This document shows, in pieces, positions 6,399-12,236 of a DNA stretch of 12,236 bases. Under the pieces are notes generated by a model. That model was not told the origin of the DNA, made no database searches, and was given only the letters and a program-made list of their open reading frames with translations. Every line of letters begins with the position of its first letter. Position 1 is the first letter of the stretch. Both the position numbers and the translations under genes were made by a program. Source of the DNA: JAHLMP01 sp964608845 (GTDB lineage Archaea; Aenigmatarchaeota; Aenigmatarchaeia; GW2011-AR5; JAHLMP01); the NCBI GenBank assembly GCA_964608845.1, contig CAZSPP010000003.1:1-12236 (forward strand). Reading direction: 5' to 3'.

Positions 6399-7664
6399 TT
6401 ACACAACAGTATCAATGCAAACTCCTGCTGCTACTGTTTGTCCCATATCTCTGATAGCAAATCTTGCTAGTTGTGGAAAATCTGATTGCTTTTCTATTAC
6501 TAAAGGCTTTGTAGGCTTTACTCTTATTATTGCTGCATCTCCTGTTTTTATAAAGTCTGGATTCTCTTCTTTAACTTCTCCTGTTCTAGGATCAAGCTTC
6601 TTTAATATTTCAGTTATTACACAAGCTACTTGTGCTGTGTGGCAGTGGAATACCGGAGTATAACCTTTAGATATTACTGTAGGATGATTTAATACTATTA
6701 TCTGTGCAATAAATTCTTTTACTGGCTTTGGAGCAGAATCTGGATGTGCTGCCACGTCACCTCTTTTTATTTGATCTTTACTTACTCCTCTTACATTAAA
6801 TCCTATGTTATCTCCTGGTTTAGCCTCTGGAATTTCTTCGTGATGCATTTCAATACTTTTTACCTCTCCTATAACATTGGATGGTACAAAGATTACTCTG
6901 TCACCTTTTCGTAATATTCCTGTTTCCACCCTTCCTACAGGAACTGTACCGACTCCAGTTATTGAGTAAACATCTTGTATTGGAATTCTTAATGGTTTGT
7001 CTATTGGTCTTGGAGGTACAACAAACAAGTTATCCAGAGCTTCAACTAATGTAAATCCCTTGTACCAAGGCATATTTTCGGATTTCTTTACGACATTATC
7101 TCCTTTATAAGCAGAAACTGGTACGAATGCTTTTTCATCAACTTTATAACCAACCGCTGTCAAAAGGTTTTTTACATCATTTACAACCTTTTTAAAAGCT
7201 TCTTCTTGGTATCCTACAGCATCCATCTTGTTTATAGCTATAACCATTTGATTAACTCCAAGAACCTTTGCTAGATAGATATGCTCTTTTGTTTGCTCCT
7301 GTACCCCTTCCTTAGCAGAAACTACAAGTATTGCTCCGTCTGCTTCACTTGTACCAGTAATCATGTTCTTAACAAAGTCTCTGTGTCCAGGACAATCAAT
7401 TATTGTGAAATAATATTTCTGCGTATCAAATCTTTGATGAGCTATGTCAATTGTTAATCCTCTTTCCCTCTCTTCTTTTAGCTTATCCATTACGAAAGCA
7501 AATTCAAAGGTTTCTTTTTTTAGCTCCTTTGCCATTTCTTGAAGCTTTCTGAGTTCATCCTCTCTTATTGCCCCTGAATCATAAAGCAGCCTTCCTACTA
7601 GCGTACTTTTTCCATGGTCTACGTGTCCTATTGTTACTATATTAAGATGTTCTTTTCCTGCCAT
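6399..7664 (-). CDS. tuf: Translation elongation factor 1-alpha (aEF1A)
   Basis: GTPase that brings aminoacyl-tRNA to the ribosomal A site. The 421-residue product has all three EF1A domains. The G domain shows GHVDHGKS (13-20), DCPGH (90-94), NKMD (145-148) and SAYKGDN. Domain 2 includes PIQDVYSITGVGTVPVGRVE, and domain 3 has the HCHTAQVAC and KPLVIE segments. Sequence and length are archaeal/eukaryal rather than bacterial EF-Tu. The start is ATG 7664 (MAGKEHLNIV); the GTG at 7673 belongs to the ribosome site GTGAT just upstream. A strong TATA box and a T-rich terminator make it a single-gene unit. No rpsJ or other ribosomal protein gene flanks it, unlike the str-type arrangement of many archaea. 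Confidence 0.98.
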   Translation of the reverse strand: MAGKEHLNIVTIGHVDHGKSTLVGRLLYDSGAIREDELRKLQEMAKELKKETFEFAFVMDKLKEERERGLTIDIAHQRFDTQKYYFTIIDCPGHRDFVKNMITGTSEADGAILVVSAKEGVQEQTKEHIYLAKVLGVNQMVIAINKMDAVGYQEEAFKKVVNDVKNLLTAVGYKVDEKAFVPVSAYKGDNVVKKSENMPWYKGFTLVEALDNLFVVPPRPIDKPLRIPIQDVYSITGVGTVPVGRVETGILRKGDRVIFVPSNVIGEVKSIEMHHEEIPEAKPGDNIGFNVRGVSKDQIKRGDVAAHPDSAPKPVKEFIAQIIVLNHPTVISKGYTPVFHCHTAQVACVITEILKKLDPRTGEVKEENPDFIKTGDAAIIRVKPTKPLVIEKQSDFPQLARFAIRDMGQTVAAGVCIDTVV

Positions 7665-7693
7665 TTTTATCACTCATTCAAATTACTATTGAG

Positions 7694-7705
7694 TTTATAT
7701 TTAAA
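7694..7705 (-). promoter_or_regulatory. TATA box of ef1a
   Basis: Minus-strand TTTAAATATAAA, centred about 35 nt before ATG 7664. It predicts a transcript start near 7672-7675 and so a leader of about 10 nt, just enough to hold the GAGTGAT ribosome site. It lies in the gap after the nuclease gene and uncouples ef1a from the repair pair upstream. Confidence 0.6.
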
Positions 7706-7726
7706 ATTTAAATACTTTATTCAAGC

Positions 7727-8374
7727 TCATTTATATTCTGTTTCTAAAACTAGCCTTATCTTTTTTGCTATATTTTTTCCAATTCCTTTTACTTTTGTAA
7801 GCTCTTTTTCGCTTGCAGTAAAAACAAATTCTGGACAGCCAAAATGCTTTAACAAAATTTTTGCCCTTTCTCTATCAACAAAAGGTAAACCAGCAACCAA
7901 ATATTCTTGCTGTTCTTTTACATCAATAGGCTTTTTCTCAAATCTTATTTTTAATTTTCTTTTCATTTCTAATTGTTCTCTTTTTGCTATTATCAACAAC
8001 ATTTCAGCAGTTTCTTTCGATGTTTTAGTCCATATGATAGGAGTTTTTAGGTCTATTGTTACAGCAGCTATTGCTCCTTGTATGGCTTCTGGTCTTATAT
8101 TCTCTTCTTCATAAAGGTTTAAACCTTCAATAATGAGTAAAGGAAACTCAAAATAATTTTTCATTTCCTTAATTTGAGAAAATAATCTTCCATCTATTAT
8201 GCTTCTTGCAAAATCTATTGTGGTTTTTCTTTCGCAACATATTCTATCAGACAACAAATAATCTCCAGCATCAAGCAATTTTTCTTCTAATATGCATTTT
8301 TCTTTCAGATTTTCAATTACAAGTGATTTAGATTCTCTAATATCATATATTATTTTAGGTTTTTCTTTCTCCAT
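7727..8374 (-). CDS. XPF/ERCC4-type structure-specific endonuclease (split Hef nuclease half)
   Basis: A 215-residue nuclease expected to cut branched DNA such as flaps and stalled forks. The ERCC4 nuclease domain occupies about 7-140, with YDIRES (Asp11, Glu14), AGDYLLSDR and the signature ERKTTID (Glu48, Arg49, Lys50, Asp54). A tandem helix-hairpin-helix domain covers about 159-205 (VAGLPFVDRERA and VKGIGKNIA). This layout matches the C-terminal half of euryarchaeal Hef and free crenarchaeal XPF; unlike the latter, there is no recognisable PCNA-binding box at the C terminus (LETEYK). The start codon lies 2 nt after the helicase stop and in another frame, with GAGGT at 6-nt spacing inside the end of the helicase gene, so the two are translationally coupled. 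The products probably act as a complex. The active site looks complete. Confidence 0.93.
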   Translation of the reverse strand: MEKEKPKIIYDIRESKSLVIENLKEKCILEEKLLDAGDYLLSDRICCERKTTIDFARSIIDGRLFSQIKEMKNYFEFPLLIIEGLNLYEEENIRPEAIQGAIAAVTIDLKTPIIWTKTSKETAEMLLIIAKREQLEMKRKLKIRFEKKPIDVKEQQEYLVAGLPFVDRERAKILLKHFGCPEFVFTASEKELTKVKGIGKNIAKKIRLVLETEYK

Positions 8375-8376
8375 TT

Positions 8377-9927
8377 CTAAACCTCATTTAAAAAATCAAT
8401 TAAATCTCTCTGCCTTTTCATTCTTTCTATTATTTTTTTCATCTTCTTTTCCTTATGATAAGCAGCCCAGTAATAAGATTGATCCCTTGTATTTTTTGTT
8501 ATAAGTATAAATATTTTTCCAGGTCTTTCTCTTCCTACTCTTCCCCTTCTTTGTATCATTCTTATTTCACTAGGCACAGGCTCATAAAATATTGCAGTAG
8601 TTGCTGATCCTAAATGAATTCCTTCCTCACCGATAGATGTGGTAACAAGAGTATTATATTCGCCAGATTCATAAGCCTTTATAAGCTCTATCTGTTCTTT
8701 TTGTTTAAGCCCATCTGCTCCTCTTTGCCCTATTAATATCACAGGCTTGCAACCAGGTATCTTTTCAATCTCATTTTTTATAGTTTTTACTGTTGATCTA
8801 AATTGAGCAAATATTATTATTCTCGCTTTAGGATTTTTCAATTCTTCAGAAACAATTTCTTTTAGTTTTTCTATTTTAGGATGCGTTTTAATCTTTTCTA
8901 TCTTTTCAATAATTCCCATAAAGCTTTTTGCTATTCTTGAGTCAGCTCCTCTTTTTTTTATCTTAGCATTTTCAAATATCTTTTTAACATATTCTTTTAA
9001 AGATTCTATTGTTTGGGTTTCTAATAACTCTATAAGATAATCTATCTTTATTATTTCTGCGATTATTGATAATGCTGCAAACAAAATTTTGTTATTTTCT
9101 TCTTTCATCTTTTTTAATATCTCTTCTTGTAGACTAAGCAAATCCTTTCTTTTTATTGAGCTTTTTGTAAGAAATCCTAGGTTTATTAATCTTTGTATGT
9201 TATTCTTTCTCATTTCTTCTAGAATACTTTTCATTTCTTCCATCTCTGGAGTTAAAGAAACTTCAACCCATTTTATTTCAATAGGTTTTATAAATTCTTT
9301 TATGTCTTTATCATATTCACTTCTAATTTCCACATGCTTTATAAATAAATTCTCTTTTATTTCTTTGATCTTGGAATATTTTCCTGATGGTGAAGCGGTT
9401 AAAGCTAGAATTATTCCTTTTTGTTTTGTATCTTCCATAAATCTTGATGCTATAAAGGTATAAGCATAATTTCCTATGGAATGCTGTGCCTCGTCAACAA
9501 TAAGCAAAGAAAAGTTTTCTAAGCTCAATATTCCAGAATTTATATCATTCTTAATGCATTGAGGAGTTGAAAATATTATATCTCCAAAATTATATAATTC
9601 TCTTCTTTTTTCACTTTTTATTTTTCCTGTAATTGCCACAAGATTTAACCCAGCTTTTAAAAATTTTTCAAATGTTTTTTTATGTTGCTCTACTAATGGC
9701 CTTGTAGGAGCAAGAAATAATATCTTTTTATTCATCTCTCTATCCAAAACTTTTGTTACTGTTAGTAAAGCTATTATTGTTTTTCCCATTGCTGTTGGTA
9801 GAACGCAAAGTGTATTTATTTTTGATGCAATGCTCGCAATTTCTTCTTGATATTTTCTTTTTTCAATAGAGTTTTCAACAATCCATCTATTTTTTACATA
9901 TTTTTCCTCTATATTTTCTACTTGCAT
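8377..9927 (-). CDS. Hef/FANCM-type superfamily 2 DNA helicase (split Hef helicase half)
   Basis: DNA-dependent ATPase of the Hef/Mph1/FANCM group, which remodels stalled forks and branched DNA. From ATG 9927 the product has 516 residues: motif I LPTAMGKT (43-50), Ia APTRPLVEQH, Ib STPQCI, motif II VDEAQHSIGNYAY (DEAQ at 145-148), motif III TASP (177-180), a helical insertion (about 215-360) in the place of the Hef fork-binding thumb, IIFAQFRSTV (motif IV), TSIGEEGIHLGS (V) and QRRGRVGR (459-466, VI). Motif II is DEAQ where the group normally has DEAH. The protein ends just after the helicase core, with no ERCC4 domain; that is the next gene. GTG 9933 and TTG 9936 are alternative starts, but GGTG immediately upstream favours ATG 9927. 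It is transcribed away from the DUF131 gene across an 81-nt shared promoter gap. Confidence 0.93.
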   Translation of the reverse strand: MQVENIEEKYVKNRWIVENSIEKRKYQEEIASIASKINTLCVLPTAMGKTIIALLTVTKVLDREMNKKILFLAPTRPLVEQHKKTFEKFLKAGLNLVAITGKIKSEKRRELYNFGDIIFSTPQCIKNDINSGILSLENFSLLIVDEAQHSIGNYAYTFIASRFMEDTKQKGIILALTASPSGKYSKIKEIKENLFIKHVEIRSEYDKDIKEFIKPIEIKWVEVSLTPEMEEMKSILEEMRKNNIQRLINLGFLTKSSIKRKDLLSLQEEILKKMKEENNKILFAALSIIAEIIKIDYLIELLETQTIESLKEYVKKIFENAKIKKRGADSRIAKSFMGIIEKIEKIKTHPKIEKLKEIVSEELKNPKARIIIFAQFRSTVKTIKNEIEKIPGCKPVILIGQRGADGLKQKEQIELIKAYESGEYNTLVTTSIGEEGIHLGSATTAIFYEPVPSEIRMIQRRGRVGRERPGKIFILITKNTRDQSYYWAAYHKEKKMKKIIERMKRQRDLIDFLNEV

Positions 9928-10008
9928 ATGCACCAATAATAAAATAAAAATTACATGATATTTTAATTTAATGAGGGATATTTTATTAATAAGAAAAAGG
10001 TGAGAAAA

Positions 10009-10251
10009 ATGATAGGAGAATCAGGAAGTTTGATTACAGCAGGAATAATTCTTATAATTATTGGAATAATGATAATCACTATAGCTGCTTTAATTAGTGA
10101 ATCATCCAAAAAAACAAGCTTTGGTTTTGGCGGTTTTATAGGTCCAATAGTTTTTGGATTTGGAAATGATCCTAGAATGGTTAAATTCGCTGTTATAATG
10201 AGTTTAATTCTTTTAGTAGTTTTTATTGTGTTGATAATTTCAAGGATTTGA
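10009..10251 (+). CDS. DUF131-like small archaeal membrane protein
   Basis: An 80-residue protein with two membrane helices: about 6-29 (SLITAGIILIIIGIMIITIAALI) and about 58-79 (FAVIMSLILLVVFIVLIISRI). Between them is a Gly/Phe-rich loop, GFGGFIGPIVFGFGND. That Gly-rich FIGP-x-VFG loop ahead of a second helix is the pattern I know from the archaeal DUF131/TIGR00304 family, whose function is unknown. The start is ATG 10009 with GGTGA at 9999-10003; the in-frame GTG at 10000 is part of that ribosome site. Length matches the family. It lies divergently from the helicase gene and probably has its own promoter around 9955-9970. Confidence 0.75.
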   Translation: MIGESGSLITAGIILIIIGIMIITIAALISESSKKTSFGFGGFIGPIVFGFGNDPRMVKFAVIMSLILLVVFIVLIISRI

Positions 10252-10304
10252 GGAATTCTTTGATTTATTAAACGAATATAGTTTTTTATTTAAAAATATT
10301 CAAT

Positions 10305-10312
10305 TTTATATA
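10305..10312 (+). promoter_or_regulatory. TATA box of the PD-(D/E)xK gene
   Basis: TTTATATA centred 25-26 nt upstream of ATG 10334, with no ribosome site before the ATG: the arrangement of a leaderless mRNA. Confidence 0.45.
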
Positions 10313-10333
10313 GATAATAATTTTAGAAGATTT

Positions 10334-11065
10334 ATGGAGTTAAAAGAAAATTACTTAAATTTCTACAGAACTATAGATGAAAATGCTAAAAAAATAGCAG
10401 AAAAATTTCTTAGAGGAGAGAAAGTAACACAAAGTATTCTCAAAACTATTTATGAATTGTATCTAGCGGTAAGGTCATCTGAATCTTTTAAGGACAATTA
10501 TTTTGATACAGCATATCATGAGCAGGTAACTCCTTATTTGGAATTTTTTATTGGTAGAATTCTTTATCATTTTTCTAAAATGAAGAAACTAGGTTGGAAA
10601 ATTTATCTAAGAAGGCAAGTTGGAAAGAAACCAAATAGGGTAGTGCCTGACATAAGAATAGAGAAGAGTGGAAAAAGTATCGGAGTGATAGATATAAAAG
10701 CTAAAGTTGGATGGAAACAACAAATTTTTTCTGAGAAAAGATACAAAAAATATAGAAAGAAAGGAGAAAGGTTAATAAAATTAATTAGAAAACAAATTAA
10801 AAAATATAAAAATCAATTTGGAATAGACGAAAACAAAATATTTCTACTAATACCGACACTTAAAGAGGCGCATAAAAATAAGCATAAAGAATCATTTAAG
10901 GATCATATAAGATGGACAGGAAAAGTTACTGGATTAAAAGAAGAAAATATAATTGTTTTATCAAAAAACCTTAAACTCGACTTAGATAATGATAAAATAT
11001 TAGAAAATTTTCAACCAACAAAAAGATTTGAAAATATGATAAAAAAGCTTGAAAAATTTACTTAA
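10334..11065 (+). CDS. PD-(D/E)xK superfamily nuclease-like protein
   Basis: A 243-residue basic protein, not assigned to a named family. The core motif is clear: VVPDIRIE (Pro105, Asp106), then after a turn IGVIDIKAK (Asp120-x-Lys122), the PD-x(13)-DxK spacing typical of the fold. Glu63 or Glu70 in HEQVTPYLEFF could be the first acidic residue, upstream of the core. The part after 125 is Lys/Arg-rich and helical, followed by an alternating strand and helix (KIFLLIPTLKEA, NIIVLSKNLKLD) that would close the fold. The size and solitary motif fit a type II restriction enzyme or a small repair nuclease, but no methyltransferase lies beside it, so an active restriction system is not supported here. 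It converges with the glycosylase gene across a 136-bp AT-rich gap (11066-11201) in which I see nothing. Confidence 0.62.
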   Translation: MELKENYLNFYRTIDENAKKIAEKFLRGEKVTQSILKTIYELYLAVRSSESFKDNYFDTAYHEQVTPYLEFFIGRILYHFSKMKKLGWKIYLRRQVGKKPNRVVPDIRIEKSGKSIGVIDIKAKVGWKQQIFSEKRYKKYRKKGERLIKLIRKQIKKYKNQFGIDENKIFLLIPTLKEAHKNKHKESFKDHIRWTGKVTGLKEENIIVLSKNLKLDLDNDKILENFQPTKRFENMIKKLEKFT

Positions 11066-11201
11066 ATATTTTGCAAATAGCTATCATTTTTAAAAGAATT
11101 TCTTCTACTATCTTCTTGCGTTTAGAAATATCTAATTTAGAACTATCTAAATATCAAAAAGCAAAAATTATTTACTGTTTTTGACGATTTTTCAAACTAT
11201 T

Positions 11202-12101
11202 TTATCTTCGTTGGATGCTATTCGGATAGATATAACCTATTTTTTTAATTTCCTCAATGAGTAAATCTAGACAATTTGTACCCATATACCAAAGACCAGC
11301 CGCAAACTTTAATGGATCTATTTTATATTTTTTGCATTTTTCGATGAAGAATTTCTTAATATATCTTTTATTTTCTTTTTTACATCCCATCTTCTTAGCA
11401 ATTTTCTTTACCCACGTATCTACAGGAAATACATACTCATAATCGTTATTTATTAATTTTGGATTTAGTAGGCCAATGTCTCTAATAATAAGGCAAGCTA
11501 TTTTATCACCTACATAAGATATCATTTTTAATTGGTTATAAGCTTCTTTTACTCCAGAGCCTTCTATTTTTCTCTTCAAATACAAGTAAATGTTTTTTGT
11601 TTCATCAGATCTGCAAATAAATTTTAAGGTATCTAAAACCATAATTAAGTCTTTGTCATTGTTTAAAGGTAGTCTGTCGCCTTTTGAAACTTTATCGTTC
11701 TTAACTGTTAGAAGTTTAATGATTGGATTTTTTTCGGAAACCTCATTTTGGAAATCTCCGTGTTTTATGCAATTTTTATTTTTTTTAATACCTTTTCGCC
11801 TCTTAAAATCTAAGATTTGATTTTTATCAAAAAATTTTTTGTAAGATTTAAGTTTCTCATAAGATTCTTCTAAATTTTTTTCACTAATAGAAAAGAATTC
11901 TTCTAAACATCTAACTGTAAAATTTCTATATTTCTCAGACAGCTTGTTTTTTCTTCCTCTCATGAACGAGTTATCGAAAAAGAATTTTAAAGCTTCCCAC
12001 CAATTATATTGAAGTTTTTCATCATCATATTTATTTTTTAAATACTTCTCGAAGTATTTTCCACCAAAATTCTCAATTTTTTTCATAATCTTCTCATTCA
12101 T
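11202..12101 (-). CDS. HhH-GPD superfamily DNA glycosylase/AP lyase
   Basis: A base-excision repair enzyme of the Nth/OGG superfamily, 299 residues. The diagnostic hairpin-and-loop is near residue 190-235: MISYVGDKIAC holds the HhH with Lys200 in the place of the catalytic Lys of OGG1 (VGTKVA), and FPVDTWVKK gives the catalytic Asp228. With both present a bifunctional glycosylase/lyase is expected; the lesion, perhaps 8-oxoguanine, is inferred. About nine more residues separate Lys and Asp than in OGG1. The N-terminal domain (1-90) has WWEALKFFFDNSFMRGR. A charged stretch at about 95-145 looks like an insertion with little structure. The C-terminal helix has IDPLKFAAGLWYMGTNCLD. There is no Nth-type Fe-S cysteine cluster. 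ATG 12101 is preceded by a weak GGTTGAT site and a TATA-like box. Confidence 0.82.
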   Translation of the reverse strand: MNEKIMKKIENFGGKYFEKYLKNKYDDEKLQYNWWEALKFFFDNSFMRGRKNKLSEKYRNFTVRCLEEFFSISEKNLEESYEKLKSYKKFFDKNQILDFKRRKGIKKNKNCIKHGDFQNEVSEKNPIIKLLTVKNDKVSKGDRLPLNNDKDLIMVLDTLKFICRSDETKNIYLYLKRKIEGSGVKEAYNQLKMISYVGDKIACLIIRDIGLLNPKLINNDYEYVFPVDTWVKKIAKKMGCKKENKRYIKKFFIEKCKKYKIDPLKFAAGLWYMGTNCLDLLIEEIKKIGYIYPNSIQRR

Positions 12102-12135
12102 ATTGAAATCAACCTAAAGACGAATTATTTCAAAA

Positions 12136-12145
12136 ATTTTAAAAT
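12136..12145 (-). promoter_or_regulatory. Possible TATA box of the glycosylase gene
   Basis: The palindromic ATTTTAAAAT is centred about 40 nt before ATG 12101, predicting a start near 12114 and a short leader of about 13 nt that just includes GGTTGAT. The surrounding sequence is so AT-rich that chance is a real alternative. Confidence 0.3.
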
Positions 12146-12166
12146 GATGTAAAAAATAGCCATTTT

Positions 12167-12235
12167 TTATATTTCTATTTCAAGTTTTTCAATTAATTTC
12201 TCATTAGAAATTTCCTTTGAACTTTCTATAAAATT
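12167..12235 (-). CDS. C-terminal end of an unidentified protein, truncated by the window edge
   Basis: On the minus strand a frame enters from the right edge and stays open for 22 codons before TAA at 12167-12169. It ends NEKLIEKLEIEI and is rich in Glu, Lys and Ser, like the charged C termini of other genes here. It is too short to identify. If real, it lies 66 nt upstream of the glycosylase gene on the same strand. Confidence 0.4.
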   Translation of the reverse strand, partial: NFIESSKEISNEKLIEKLEIEI

Positions 12236-12236
12236 A

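Noticed and set aside
7614..8114. A 166-codon plus-strand reading frame
   Set aside because: It lies antisense to the ERCC4 nuclease and the ef1a promoter, has a Phe/Ser/Cys-rich composition typical of a reverse-complement shadow, and has no signals.
8374..8379. A sequencing frameshift joining helicase and nuclease into one Hef
   Set aside because: The helicase ends after a natural core boundary, the nuclease begins with ATG and a well-spaced GAGGT, and no short homopolymer error is evident at the junction.
9089..9463. A 124-codon plus-strand reading frame
   Set aside because: It is antisense to the helicase insertion domain, is low in complexity and matches no family; the minus-strand gene explains the sequence.
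11257..11820. Two plus-strand frames of 61 and 76 codons
   Set aside because: They run antisense to the glycosylase gene, including its catalytic motif, so they are shadows.
1..12236. CRISPR array, insertion sequence or prophage
   Set aside because: I found no regularly spaced repeats, no intact transposase or integrase, and no terminal inverted repeats with target duplication.

Overview
This window is AT-rich archaeal DNA. It carries an archaeal/eukaryal-type elongation factor 1A, an SRP receptor FtsY, an archaeal DUF234-type ATPase, a Hef-like repair helicase, an XPF/ERCC4 nuclease and a DUF131-type membrane protein. Signals are also archaeal: TATA boxes sit about 25 nt upstream of several ATGs, which are therefore probably leaderless, and other genes use GGTGA or GAGGT ribosome sites. 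The tRNA-Ser gene appears to be interrupted at two unusual places. Compact low-GC DNA, tiny genes and odd tRNA insertions would suit a reduced-genome (DPANN-like) archaeon, but nothing here fixes the lineage.

Layout. At 1-1224 (+) is the 3' part of ftsY, converging with a 29-codon zinc-ribbon gene (1226-1315, -) that follows a membrane-anchored surface-type protein (1325-2503, -). Next on the minus strand is a DUF234 ATPase/nuclease (2620-3945). A gene-poor stretch (3946-4543) holds a 12-nt direct repeat and a decayed reading frame. A small membrane protein (4544-5133, -) is built from a nearly perfect 52-codon tandem duplication and has a one-base frame disruption at its start. Then come tRNA-Ser(GCU) (5313-5419, +) and a leaderless endonuclease/exonuclease/phosphatase-family gene (5559-6293, +).

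The central block (6399-9927, -) is ef1a, preceded by a two-gene unit of Hef-like helicase and ERCC4-HhH nuclease. In euryarchaeal Hef these two activities lie in one polypeptide; here they are two tightly coupled genes in different frames. On the right are a DUF131 membrane protein (10009-10251, +), a PD-(D/E)xK nuclease-like protein (10334-11065, +), an HhH-GPD DNA glycosylase (11202-12101, -) and the tail of one more minus-strand frame at the edge.

The window is mostly housekeeping: protein targeting, translation and DNA repair. I see no complete mobile element, CRISPR array or clear multigene defence system. The points most worth following are the doubly interrupted tRNA-Ser, the duplicated membrane protein with an A7 tract at its frame break, the zinc-ribbon microprotein, and the split Hef with a DEAQ motif II.
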